DNA of 46,758 bases from an uncultured Bacilli bacterium (GTDB lineage Bacteria > Bacillota_I > Bacilli_A > RF39 > UBA660), in contig CANRKG010000003.1 in the NCBI GenBank assembly GCA_947631155.1, forward strand, positions 32,001-78,758, given 5' to 3'. Each line of letters opens with the position of its first letter. Position 1 is the first letter of the stretch. This document shows positions 33,476 to 43,056 of this stretch, in pieces. A model generated the notes under the pieces. It was not told where the DNA came from and did not search any database. It saw nothing but the letters and a program-made list of their open reading frames with translations. A program made the translations under genes and the position numbers.

Positions 33476-35218
33476 GTGGTAAGGGAGTATTATAACTTTA
33501 TAAAAGATTATTTACAGTTAGCAGAAATAAAAACAATGTATTTATTTATAAATTTTTTATCGGCATTTTTCTATAAAATTTTCGAAATATTATTACCTTT
33601 AATGGCATCAGAAATAATTAAATATTTAACACTTGGAAACGATAAAATGACTTATATATTTTTAGGTATATTTTCAATCGACTACTTGTTATATTATCTA
33701 TCACTATATATTAATTATAGAATATATGGATATAATGTTAATTACTGTTATGATAAATTAACTACTAAAGTTTTAAATAAACTAATATCTGTTGATAATA
33801 ATTTTACTAGAGTTATTAGTAAAGGTAGAATAATGAATTCTATAGATTCTGATATTGTAAGTATTGGGGATATGAATGATTGTATTTCAGAATTAATAAT
33901 AGGTTTATTACAAATAATTATAGTTATTTCAATTATTGGTTTTTATAGTGTGTGGATTTCATTATTATTTATTTTATATGTAATTATATATATAACTATT
34001 AAAAATAATTATGATAGAAAAGTTAATATTCATCATAATAAAGTAATTATACAGGATGATAGATATAGTAATTTACTTACACAAATAGCGTTAGGATTAC
34101 AAGAGATAAAAACATTTAATATGCTTTCTAAACTTAAAGATAAGCTTAATATAATTCAAAAAAAGTTTACTAAAGAATATAGTATAAAAAGACATTATAT
34201 GGTAATTAGAGATAATGATTTAAAAATATTCATGTATATATTTAGAGTAGTTTTATACATTATATTGATTTTTTTAGTATCAAGAAATTATTTCGGTTTA
34301 AATGTTTTAGTATTAATGATTTCTTACCATGAAAAATTAGATAGTTATATAGAAGATTTAATTACTGCTACTACGTCAATAAGAGAAACTAATACTGCTG
34401 TTTCTAGGGTTAATACAATATTAGATTATAATTCTGATAATTATGTATTTGGGGACGTAGATATAGATGATATTTATGGTGCATTAGAGTTTAAAAATGT
34501 TTCCTTAGAAATTAACAATAATAAAATATTAAAAAATATTAATTTAAAGATTGATCATAATAAAGTAGTAGCTATAGTCGGAGAAGCTGGTTGTGGTAAA
34601 ACTTCATTGTTTAATTTAATACTTAGATTAAATAAACCTACTAAAGGTAAAATAACATTAGATAATACTAATATTTATGATTTTTCTAAAGAAGCGTATA
34701 CCAAAAATGTAGGAGTAGTTACGCAAAGACCTTTTATATTTAATATGAGTATTAGAAAAAATTTAAACTTTGTGGATACTGATATTAAACATCAAATAGA
34801 AGCCTGTAAAACAGCTGGTATTCATGATTTTATACAATCACTCCCTAATGGTTATAATACTATATTAAGGGAAAATGGTAGTAATATTTCTGGTGGACAG
34901 AAACAAATGATTTCTATTGCCAGGACTTTGTTAACTGATTGTGAAGTTCTTCTATTAGATGATATTACAACTGCTCTTGATCCTGATACTGCAAAATTAG
35001 CTCCCAAATTAATTCAAAATATAAGAAAAGATCACACTATAGTAATGATTACTAAAAAACCAGAGTTAATGAAAATAGCCGATTTAATTGTTGTCATGGA
35101 TAAAGGAAAAATCGTGGATATGGGCACTCATGATAAACTTATAAAAGAAAATGAAATTTATCAAACTTTACAATCTAGAAAATCTCCTAGTAAATTGGGG
35201 GTGTTTAGTAATGATTAA
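33476..35218 (+). CDS. ABC exporter half-transporter, subunit with degenerate catalytic residues
   Basis: A 580-residue half-transporter: six membrane helices (about 15-300) then an ATPase. Walker A GEAGCGKT (about 368) and a canonical signature ISGGQ (about 469) are intact. Walker B reads LLLDDITTALD, with Asp where the catalytic Glu is expected, and the H-loop reads VMITKKP, with Lys instead of His. These changes mark the non-hydrolytic site of asymmetric exporters such as BmrCD or TM287/288. The start is GTG with GGGAGG upstream. The next subunit overlaps by 8 bases. Substrate unknown (drug, lipid or peptide). Confidence 0.92.
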   Translation: MVREYYNFIKDYLQLAEIKTMYLFINFLSAFFYKIFEILLPLMASEIIKYLTLGNDKMTYIFLGIFSIDYLLYYLSLYINYRIYGYNVNYCYDKLTTKVLNKLISVDNNFTRVISKGRIMNSIDSDIVSIGDMNDCISELIIGLLQIIIVISIIGFYSVWISLLFILYVIIYITIKNNYDRKVNIHHNKVIIQDDRYSNLLTQIALGLQEIKTFNMLSKLKDKLNIIQKKFTKEYSIKRHYMVIRDNDLKIFMYIFRVVLYIILIFLVSRNYFGLNVLVLMISYHEKLDSYIEDLITATTSIRETNTAVSRVNTILDYNSDNYVFGDVDIDDIYGALEFKNVSLEINNNKILKNINLKIDHNKVVAIVGEAGCGKTSLFNLILRLNKPTKGKITLDNTNIYDFSKEAYTKNVGVVTQRPFIFNMSIRKNLNFVDTDIKHQIEACKTAGIHDFIQSLPNGYNTILRENGSNISGGQKQMISIARTLLTDCEVLLLDDITTALDPDTAKLAPKLIQNIRKDHTIVMITKKPELMKIADLIVVMDKGKIVDMGTHDKLIKENEIYQTLQSRKSPSKLGVFSND

Positions 35219-36917
35219 AAGATATTATAATATAATTAAAAAATACTTTAAATTAGGTGCTAATAATAAAAAGTGTTTATTATTCTTAAGTTCATCTGCT
35301 TTTTTTAGAAGTATAGCATTGCTTTTAATTCCTTTTGTTGCATCTAAAATAATAGATGCGGTTACTATAAAAGATTATATGCTAGCATATAAAGATGTCG
35401 GGTTGTTTTTAATATGTAGTTTAGTTTATGTATTCTTTCATCATTGTAATTATGTAGCTTATTGTAAAAACTCAGTATATACTCATAATAAACTACAAAA
35501 GTTAATACTTGATAAAGTAACTTATTATGATGAAGACTTTTCTAAACATATTAAATCATCATTTATAGTAAATACAGCATTTAAAGATGTAGGAAAAGCA
35601 ATGCAAGTACCTGATCAATTATTTGATTTTATTTGTTATATCATTAGTATAATTATATCTTTAGTAATACTTATTTCTGTAAATATTTATATGGGTATTA
35701 TTACATTTATATTATTAATACTATATTTTATATCATTAAATAAGAATTTAAGATTAAGAGATTTTTATTTAGACAAAGAAAGAAAATATAATGATAGTAT
35801 TTCAGAATTAATAGGAGAAGTACTTGATGGTAATGTAGAAGTAAAGTCCTTTGATATGAAAAATGATTTAAATAAATATTTAGAAGAAAATAAGAAAAAA
35901 TGGCGAAAAAACTTTTTTCCGAAAAGAAAATATTATGATAAAGCCGAAGTTATTTCTCCTATGATTTTAGCAATAGCTAAGATTATAGTATATTTTATTG
36001 CGATAAATTTAATTTTAAAGGGTCAATATTCGATAGGTACTTTAGTATTAGTAATTGGTTATTTTGAGGGAATAGAAGATAGAATTTATTATTTTTTCGA
36101 AAAAATAGATGCTATATCTGAAGAATCTATAAGTGTAAATAGAATTCATATATTATTAAATTATAAGAATAAAAATATGATGAATTTTGGTGATATAGAT
36201 TTAGATGATATTGAAGGTAAAATAGAATTTAACAATGTGTCATTTATTTATGAAAAACAAGAGATATTAAAAAATGTTAGTTTTAAATTAAAACCTAATT
36301 CATTTACTGCTATTGTAGGAAAAAGTGGTAGTGGTAAATCTACTATATTTAGATTATTATTAAGACTTTATAAATGTAATAGAGGTAGTATTTTATTAGA
36401 TGATATAAATATATACGATTATAAGAAAGAAGTATATTCATCCAATGTATCTATCGTTACACAAAAACCGTTTATATTTGATATGAGTATAAGGGACAAT
36501 CTTAATTTAGTGGATTCTAACAAAAAAAATCAAGAAGAAGCTTGTAAAAGAGCAGGAGTTCATGATTATATAATGAGTTTACCAGATGGATATAATACAA
36601 AATTAGTTAGTGATGCTTCTAATATTTCTAATGGTGAAAAACAATTAATTGCTCTTGCTAGAACATTACTTTCAAAATCTGAAGTATTATTATTTGATGA
36701 AGTTACTTCGTCATTAGATCTTAGTACATCTAAAAAAGTAATGAAAATATTAAAGGATTTGAAAAAAGATCATACTATACTTATGATTACACATAAGCCC
36801 GCTCTTATGAAATTAGCTGATGAAATTATCGTTATTGATAATGGTAAATTAGTTGGAAAAGGAAAACATAAAGATTTGATAAAAAGAAATAAGTATTATC
36901 AAACATTGCAAAAATAA
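35211..36917 (+). CDS. ABC exporter half-transporter, partner subunit with catalytic site and degenerate signature
   Basis: A 568-residue half-transporter with six membrane helices and an ATPase. Walker A GKSGSGKST (about 367), Walker B LLFDEVTSSLD with the catalytic Glu, and H-loop MITHKP with His are all intact, but the signature is ISNGEK instead of LSGGQ. That is exactly the complement of the preceding subunit, so the pair should form one active and one degenerate ATP site. I start it at 35211 (MIKRYY) because GGGGGTG lies upstream and membrane homology begins there; the frame is open from 35151. Confidence 0.93.
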   Translation: MIKRYYNIIKKYFKLGANNKKCLLFLSSSAFFRSIALLLIPFVASKIIDAVTIKDYMLAYKDVGLFLICSLVYVFFHHCNYVAYCKNSVYTHNKLQKLILDKVTYYDEDFSKHIKSSFIVNTAFKDVGKAMQVPDQLFDFICYIISIIISLVILISVNIYMGIITFILLILYFISLNKNLRLRDFYLDKERKYNDSISELIGEVLDGNVEVKSFDMKNDLNKYLEENKKKWRKNFFPKRKYYDKAEVISPMILAIAKIIVYFIAINLILKGQYSIGTLVLVIGYFEGIEDRIYYFFEKIDAISEESISVNRIHILLNYKNKNMMNFGDIDLDDIEGKIEFNNVSFIYEKQEILKNVSFKLKPNSFTAIVGKSGSGKSTIFRLLLRLYKCNRGSILLDDINIYDYKKEVYSSNVSIVTQKPFIFDMSIRDNLNLVDSNKKNQEEACKRAGVHDYIMSLPDGYNTKLVSDASNISNGEKQLIALARTLLSKSEVLLFDEVTSSLDLSTSKKVMKILKDLKKDHTILMITHKPALMKLADEIIVIDNGKLVGKGKHKDLIKRNKYYQTLQK

Positions 36918-37047
36918 AATTTGTTAAGTTAAAATATAAAACCTATTCGTAATTTTATTATTTGTTACTATATGAAAGTATAAAAAGATAGTAAAAAAAT
37001 ATATTTGTATGTTATAATAATAACCATTACGAAGGATGTTTGGTAAA

Positions 37048-38085
37048 ATGGGTGAAAAATATTTAACTCTTGAACAAAATACATGTGCTGCTAGAGTATT
37101 TTTAAATACATTTGGTCTTAATTTAGAAAATAGAAGTGATATTGATTATTCTTCAAAAATAAAAATATTTGATAAAAATGAAAATGAAGTTGGAGAACTA
37201 TATTTTGATAATGGAAAAGCACTAATGGTAGCTAATTACAATAATAGTGTTCTAGATGCAAGTTTTGATATTGCAAAAATGAGTGGTTTTGTCAATATAG
37301 AAAATGAAAATAGTGATAAGCCTATATTTGGAAAATGGTCTAATAAAATTGCTTTTTGTGTTCAAAAACAAAATAATATAAAATTATCTGGAGAATTTGT
37401 TATAGGATGTATTGCTGATACTGAATTTGGTGTATCTTGTCAATGTCATCCATTAATAAAATGTGAAGTTCCAGGAAGAGGAAATTTTACTTTAAAGATA
37501 TTAAGAGACTTGAGTGTATTGAGACTAGATATTTGTTGTGGTGATAATTATGAAATCATTGATGTAGCTCCTTGGGATAGTTTGAATGGCTTTTTTTTAC
37601 ATGAGATTCAAAAAGGAAAGTATGATACAAACAAAAAAGCATATCCTTATAAAAAATGTGCTGGTATTTTTAACGGTGCAGAAAGAGGAGAACAAAAAAA
37701 TAAATTACAAGTATTTTTAATTGAAGAAGAATATGAAAATATGTTATCATTTAGAAATGAGTTTTTTATTAAAGCTGGTGATGATAATTCAAAAGAAACA
37801 CTACTACAAAAAGGAAGGCTAATGCAAGATTTAGATCCTGATATGTTTAAGAAAATTAAAAAATTAAGAGATGTATTATTAATTGGAGATATATCTTTAT
37901 TAGATAATTTAGTAAGTGTATGTTATGATGACTACACCGATGAAGAATTAAGTGTTTTACTAGGTCTAAAAAGAGAAAAGAGTGTCTACCAAGATGGTTC
38001 CAATAATTTAATTAATTCTTACTTTGGAGTTGGGAAAAATAATTCTTTCTTTCCGTTAGAGACTCAAAAAAAATTATTAAAATAA
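37048..38085 (+). CDS. Uncharacterised protein
   Basis: A 345-residue soluble protein, beta-rich over the first ~240 residues with scattered Cys (several in CIADTEFGVSCQCHPLIKC, a possible metal site) and helical after. No family recognised, no signal peptide. I start it at 37048: AAGGA (37032-37036) then has normal spacing, whereas the ATG at 37036 overlaps that ribosome site. An extended -10 TGTTATAAT lies about 35 bases upstream. It ends at a bidirectional terminator shared with the convergent orphan. Confidence 0.75.
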   Translation: MGEKYLTLEQNTCAARVFLNTFGLNLENRSDIDYSSKIKIFDKNENEVGELYFDNGKALMVANYNNSVLDASFDIAKMSGFVNIENENSDKPIFGKWSNKIAFCVQKQNNIKLSGEFVIGCIADTEFGVSCQCHPLIKCEVPGRGNFTLKILRDLSVLRLDICCGDNYEIIDVAPWDSLNGFFLHEIQKGKYDTNKKAYPYKKCAGIFNGAERGEQKNKLQVFLIEEEYENMLSFRNEFFIKAGDDNSKETLLQKGRLMQDLDPDMFKKIKKLRDVLLIGDISLLDNLVSVCYDDYTDEELSVLLGLKREKSVYQDGSNNLINSYFGVGKNNSFFPLETQKKLLK

Positions 38086-38194
38086 AAAACAGTATTAAAA
38101 TATTTTGAAAGCAATGATAACATAAATATATATATATTAAGAATCAATGCAGGGTATAAATTTGATATACTAGGAATTAATGGTGAATTTATAA

Positions 38195-38225
38195 AAAAAG
38201 TAGCAAAACTGTTTTGCTACTTTTT
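38195..38225. terminator. Bidirectional terminator
   Basis: A 14-bp perfect stem (38195-38208, AAAAAGTAGCAAAA, with 38212-38225) around the 3-base loop CTG, with A and T runs inside the stem ends. It separates the convergent orphans. Confidence 0.85.
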
Positions 38226-39539
38226 AGGATTATTTGATTTTAAAACTTTTGTAGGAGCTTTTTCTTTAGTTTTATTAATACCCGCTGCTGTTTCGAATTG
38301 TTCTTTGATTAATTTAAAGTAATCGTCCTTTTTTTCACTAACTAGTGAACATATTTCATCAAATGGTTTATCTATAAATAATTTTGGAGATATTGGATCA
38401 GGTTCTTCTTGAACTGTTTCTTTTCTAATATCTATTACATCTATTTTTGTACCAAAGGTATTAAGCTCATTTTTAATCACATTAAAAACTATTGAGTTTC
38501 CTAATCTTTTTTGTAAAGAAGATAAGATGTGTTGAATTTCTTCGCTTGTTATTGTGCCATCGGATAGATTTGGCAATCCATATTCTTCCTGAGCAATCGT
38601 TTTATAATGATAATCTTCATTAAATTTTTCCAACTTATTAGAAAGATACATTACACTTATAACATCACTTTTATATATTTTCAAGGAATGATTAACACTA
38701 TCTTTAGTTCTCATTTTAAGTATCATGGCCGATTTAATCTTACTATCATTTAAAAGAGGATAATCTTTACTATCTAAATTAAGAGGAAAATAACTTTTTA
38801 TACTAGGAATATCCGTATTTTCAAAACAAATACCTCTTAAATAATTATAAATTTCTTTTTGTTCGGATTCGTTAATTCCATATACTACACCAGTCTTCGT
38901 TAAATAAATATATTTATCTTGTGAATTACCCCATTTTATACGATGTTGTGTTCCAAAGGTATAGAATCGTTCAAATGAACTGTTAAAATTTTCGTTATTC
39001 GATTTATTTTCATAAATTTTATAAATTTTCCTAAATAATTGTTTCTTAGCAACCTTATCATTATGAGTAATGTTTTGTATGTATTTTATTGACATTTCAA
39101 TCCCATCTTGAATAACGAAACCTACTGAATTAGGCATTTCACGTTCAAAAACTAAATCATATTCTCCATCTGTAAAAGTCATTTTTGTTATTATAGGAGT
39201 ATCATTACCAATGTAATATAGATTTTCTTCTGTTCTTATAGGACTAGTAGAAATTACACTATTAAATTGCGTTGGTCCATAAAAATCTAATAATTCAGCT
39301 CTACCAGTATAAGTAGCTGCATAAGAAATATTATTTTTTTGATCTTTTATTTCTATAGATGGAGTATCATAATCAATTTTTGAAATAATATAATCTTCTG
39401 TTCTTTTTCTATCTACAGGAATATTGAAAAATTTTGCTACATCTTTTAAAGTTGCTTTTCCATCTGTTCTTTCCCCTGTATATCTTTTATAAGTTATTTT
39501 TATTGCACTTTTTAACTTCTCAATTCCATATGATTCCAT
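38217..39539 (-). CDS. Uncharacterised protein
   Basis: A 440-residue soluble protein with an excellent ribosome site (AAAGGAGGG) and ATG. The N-terminus (about 5-50) contains TLKDVAKFFNIP, which could form a helix-turn-helix, followed by a long mixed region and a low-complexity Lys/Pro tail. No membrane segment or signal. No recognised family. It lies in a run of orphan genes next to a tRNA-synthetase fragment and an insertion sequence, which hints at an accessory role such as defence, but no motif supports a specific one. Confidence 0.73.
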   Translation of the reverse strand: MESYGIEKLKSAIKITYKRYTGERTDGKATLKDVAKFFNIPVDRKRTEDYIISKIDYDTPSIEIKDQKNNISYAATYTGRAELLDFYGPTQFNSVISTSPIRTEENLYYIGNDTPIITKMTFTDGEYDLVFEREMPNSVGFVIQDGIEMSIKYIQNITHNDKVAKKQLFRKIYKIYENKSNNENFNSSFERFYTFGTQHRIKWGNSQDKYIYLTKTGVVYGINESEQKEIYNYLRGICFENTDIPSIKSYFPLNLDSKDYPLLNDSKIKSAMILKMRTKDSVNHSLKIYKSDVISVMYLSNKLEKFNEDYHYKTIAQEEYGLPNLSDGTITSEEIQHILSSLQKRLGNSIVFNVIKNELNTFGTKIDVIDIRKETVQEEPDPISPKLFIDKPFDEICSLVSEKKDDYFKLIKEQFETAAGINKTKEKAPTKVLKSNNPKK

Positions 39540-39635
39540 AAAAACCCTCCTTTAACTACTTATATTATAATAAATATTTATAATTTTCAATAGTTTTTAA
39601 TCATTCTAAAATAAAAAATAACAAAGAATATTATA

Positions 39636-39664
39636 TTGTTCAATTTTAGAAATAATGCTATAAT
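39636..39664 (+). promoter_or_regulatory. Promoter of the 39693 gene
   Basis: -35 TTGTTC (39636-39641), 17 bases, -10 TATAAT (39659-39664) with TGC before it. Confidence 0.75.
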
Positions 39665-39692
39665 ATATAGCTAATAAAGGAGGTTTTTTGTA

Positions 39693-40673
39693 ATGATATT
39701 ATTTGGTGAAAATAGAGATATATTAATTCCCAAAAAAGTTAATTTAGTACAAAGTGGACATTTTAAAAAAAACATAGAAAATTTAGATAAGAAAAATATA
39801 AATGGAATTGATGATATTCTATTCTTAGATTATATGGGTACTTTTGAATTTGAGAGTGGAAGATTGCCAAATTCTTTAAAAAGAATGACAATAAATAAAG
39901 ATTTTTACAAAGTATTTGTTTTTAATCAATATAAAGATGAGAATGGTAATTCATTGAAAGTTTATGCTCCATATGTATTTTTCAAGAATATACAAAATAT
40001 AGTCAATAGATTAGTTGTAGATGGTTCTGGATTACAAGAGTATTGTTCTTTACATAAGCATATCCAAAAAGAAGAGAAAAAAGAAGATGTTAAAGTTTCT
40101 GCATATAAGGATAATAGAGATTTTTGGTGGGATATTGAAAATGATTTTTTTATTTTTTTTGAACATACTGATAAAGTACTAGAGGCAATGGATGCTTTAA
40201 GAAAAAGAAAATTCGGATATGATAGGAATAAGGCTAAAAGAGCTTTAAATAGAGTATATATGCAAGTATTAACAAAACCTAATATTAATCGTTATATAGA
40301 TTGGCATACATCCATTAAAGATTATCATTATGATGAAGGTACAGAAGTTCATTTTATTGAATTCTTTGAAAATGCAACTTTAGAAAATATTTTTATGGAA
40401 GCAATGGTTATTGCAAAAGTTGATAAAGGTACAGTAGTATTTAATATAAATGGAATACCATTTAAAATTGATGAAGATTCTGTATTAGATCAAGTTGTAA
40501 CTGAAAATGGAATTGATTTAGTTGATAGTTGTACTTATTCTACAAAAGTAAATGGATTAATTTCTCAGTATAATGAAGAATTAGCAAAAAAACAAAAACA
40601 AACAGAGTTGGTACATACATTACGATTAATTAGAGATAAAAAATTACATAGAAAAGACAATAATAAGTTATAG
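39693..40673 (+). CDS. Uncharacterised protein
   Basis: A 326-residue soluble protein, not recognised. It has mixed alpha/beta content and a charged helical C-terminus (about 275-326). Aromatic-rich patches (DFWWDIENDFFIFFEH and RYIDWHTSIKDYHYDE) are distinctive. AAAGGAGG gives a strong start. Its stop is 8 bases before the open frame of the threonyl-tRNA synthetase fragment, so it may have replaced the 5' part of that gene by a past rearrangement. Confidence 0.74.
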   Translation: MILFGENRDILIPKKVNLVQSGHFKKNIENLDKKNINGIDDILFLDYMGTFEFESGRLPNSLKRMTINKDFYKVFVFNQYKDENGNSLKVYAPYVFFKNIQNIVNRLVVDGSGLQEYCSLHKHIQKEEKKEDVKVSAYKDNRDFWWDIENDFFIFFEHTDKVLEAMDALRKRKFGYDRNKAKRALNRVYMQVLTKPNINRYIDWHTSIKDYHYDEGTEVHFIEFFENATLENIFMEAMVIAKVDKGTVVFNINGIPFKIDEDSVLDQVVTENGIDLVDSCTYSTKVNGLISQYNEELAKKQKQTELVHTLRLIRDKKLHRKDNNKL

Positions 40674-40681
40674 AATTTTAG

Positions 40682-41170
40682 AATTGCCTTTTTAATTATG
40701 TAGTTAATCAAAAGCAATTTATTCAAAAAAGATTTGGACTTTTCTATATTGATGAAAATGGTGAAAAACAAACTCCAGTAATGGTTCATAGAGCAGTTTT
40801 AGGATCTTATGAAAGATTTTTAGTATTATTACTAGAACAATTTAAGGGAGTTTTACCAATATGGCTTTCTCCAGTACAAGTTAATATTATTCCTGTAAAT
40901 ATTAAATATCATGATGAATATTGTAGAAAAATTAAGCAGATTTTAGAAAATGAAAATATAAGAGTAGAATACGATGATTCTAAAGAACAAATGGGTAAAA
41001 AAATTAGACAAAGTAATGTGATGAAAAATCCTATAACTTTAATATTAGGAGATAAGGAAAGAGATAATAATTTAATTAGTTATCGAAAGTTTGGTAGTGA
41101 AGAAACAAAGTCTTTACCTATTGATGAATTTTTAAAGTTTGTTAATAGTGAAATAAATAAGAGAAAATAA
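40682..41170 (+). pseudogene. thrS: Threonyl-tRNA synthetase fragment (C-terminal end only)
   Basis: The open frame encodes the last ~150 residues of ThrRS. Seen are the end of the catalytic core including class II motif 3 (TPVMVHRAVLGSYERFLVLLLEQ) and the anticodon-binding domain (LPIWLSPVQVNIIPVN, then EQMGKKIRQSNVMKNP and LILGDKERDNN). The TGS, editing and most catalytic domains, about 490 residues, are missing. An ATG occurs at 40781, but without a ribosome site, and homology extends upstream of it to about 40720, so this is a remnant and not a designed small gene. The frame is intact, meaning loss was recent or the fragment is tolerated. Another thrS must exist elsewhere in the genome. 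Confidence 0.85.
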
Positions 41171-41241
41171 ATTACTAAGTATTATCGTATTTTTTTAGAT
41201 TTTATAGTATAATAGATATCAATTTAAATGAGGTGATTAAT

Positions 41242-42876
41242 ATGCCTGATAATAAATTATCAGTTAATGGCTCAGAATATAAAAATATAACCATTAAATG
41301 TATTGATAAAGTAAATGATTACTTATTTATTATCTTAGATAATGAGCAAAAAATTTTAACTAATGGTGGAAAGATATATGATTGTTCAGAATATAGTCAT
41401 TTTACTGATATTTTCCCTATGGGTGATAAATTATGTGCAGTATTTACAAAATTTTCTGATATATTTGTCGTTGATTTAAATAAAATGGAAGTATTATTTG
41501 AAGATATAAATGCTTATTATGTAAGCAAGCAAGATAATAGAACTTTACATGTAATTAAGAATATTGGTGCTGGAAATAATATCATATATGATATTGAAAC
41601 TAAAAAATATTTACCTGCACCCCTTGATTATGAATTTGAGCATTCTTTAGGGAATAATTTATATGTTTTTAGAGAAGCACGTAATTTAGAAACTGAATTT
41701 TATAATTATAAAAGATGTGTTATTAATGCAGAAGGAAATTTTCTTTTAAAAGATATAGAAGGATGGCTTTATTATAGTGATAACCATTTAATTATTATCA
41801 AAGATGATGAACTATGTATTGTAGGAGTAAATGAACAGTCTACTTTAGATATGAAAACAATAAAACAAAATGATACGATTATAGCAAAACCTGACTACTA
41901 TGACGGAAAGATAATGTTAATGGAAAAAGGTGCAGTTAAAATATATAATCCGAATCTTGAATTAGTTAATGAATTTAATATTAAAGATCTAGAAAAAGTT
42001 GCTGACCATGAGATAGTGTCAGATACTTTAAAAATTGCACTTTCTAATACAGTAAATGGTGAAGAAGTGTTAAATCATTTATTTGTTAATTTAAAAACAG
42101 GTAAAACAATATCACATACTTATATTGAGGCATATCCTTATTGGAATCCAACTACTTATGTAGGTCAAGATAGTCTTGATGAAGAAGTAACAGATTTTCA
42201 TTTTTATAACGCTGATTTTAATCCAATAATAAGTATGTCTGCTAACTCTTATGAAAGTATAGAAAGTAATAAAGAATGTATATTTATTATTAAATTTGAA
42301 GAAAAAGGGGTTAAGAGAAAAAAACTTATTAATACTGCAACAGGAGCAATTAAAGATATAGACTATGATTATATTCATTTTCATGATAAGTTACCTTATG
42401 GATATGGAGTTGATCTTTCTACCAAAAAAATTGACTTTTTCAATGAAAATTTAGATATTGTTATTCCTGGATTTGATTATAAAAAATTCAACCTAAATTT
42501 TGAATATACTGAATTTAGTTATTACATAATTAATGATTACATTTGTATTGCTACAGATATTTCTGAGGGGCCTTATTCATTTGATAGGTATATAATTCAA
42601 AAAGCAGACGGTGAAGTTATTCTTGATTCTATTGAACATAAATGCTATCCAATGGGCAATTTCATTCAAATATTTGGTGAGGATGGCTCACAATTTTTAA
42701 ATACCAATACTGGAGAAATAGAAACTTTAAGTATTACTACTTCAACAGATGAAATGGGGAAAATTGATTTAACACAGATAAATGATTTCAATAGTCTTTT
42801 AACAATAGAAAACAAAACACAATTATCACTTCCATCAGTTGATGATAAAACAATCAATAAAGTTAAACTTAAGTAA
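41242..42876 (+). CDS. Large beta-rich protein, possibly WG-repeat/propeller-like
   Basis: A 544-residue soluble protein, almost entirely short beta strands with repeating patterns like YVFxxx..CVINAEGNFLL, HLIIIKDDELCIV and FMLMEKGAVKIYN, resembling WG-repeat or propeller proteins in which each unit has hydrophobic strands and Asp/Gly turns. No repeat consensus is exact enough for a firm call. No signal peptide. GAGGTG lies upstream of the ATG at 42242-1000, that is 41242; the frame is open from 41233. A strong terminator follows. Confidence 0.72.
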   Translation: MPDNKLSVNGSEYKNITIKCIDKVNDYLFIILDNEQKILTNGGKIYDCSEYSHFTDIFPMGDKLCAVFTKFSDIFVVDLNKMEVLFEDINAYYVSKQDNRTLHVIKNIGAGNNIIYDIETKKYLPAPLDYEFEHSLGNNLYVFREARNLETEFYNYKRCVINAEGNFLLKDIEGWLYYSDNHLIIIKDDELCIVGVNEQSTLDMKTIKQNDTIIAKPDYYDGKIMLMEKGAVKIYNPNLELVNEFNIKDLEKVADHEIVSDTLKIALSNTVNGEEVLNHLFVNLKTGKTISHTYIEAYPYWNPTTYVGQDSLDEEVTDFHFYNADFNPIISMSANSYESIESNKECIFIIKFEEKGVKRKKLINTATGAIKDIDYDYIHFHDKLPYGYGVDLSTKKIDFFNENLDIVIPGFDYKKFNLNFEYTEFSYYIINDYICIATDISEGPYSFDRYIIQKADGEVILDSIEHKCYPMGNFIQIFGEDGSQFLNTNTGEIETLSITTSTDEMGKIDLTQINDFNSLLTIENKTQLSLPSVDDKTINKVKLK

Positions 42877-42897
42877 TAAAAACACTTTATAAAATTT

Positions 42898-42933
42898 AAA
42901 AGGTTCACAATACATATATATTGTGAACCTTTT
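42898..42933. terminator. Strong intrinsic terminator
   Basis: A 15-bp perfect stem (42898-42912, AAAAGGTTCACAATA, with 42919-42933) around a 6-base loop. T run on one strand and A/T-rich flank on the other. Confidence 0.87.
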
Positions 42934-43056
42934 GTGATGTTCAAAAAGTAATTTTATAACATAATAATTATAGACTATGTAATCTCTTATTGATATTAAA
43001 GTAATAGATATACTAATAAACTACTAAATATTGAAATAATATTTTCGCTATGTATT

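Noticed and set aside
40781-41170. A stand-alone small gene starting at ATG 40781
   Set aside because: No ribosome site, and threonyl-tRNA synthetase similarity continues upstream of the ATG, so a truncated remnant explains it.
42112-42384. Minus-strand 90-codon frame inside the large beta-rich gene
   Set aside because: Phe/Ile-rich shadow of an AT-rich gene, no ribosome site.
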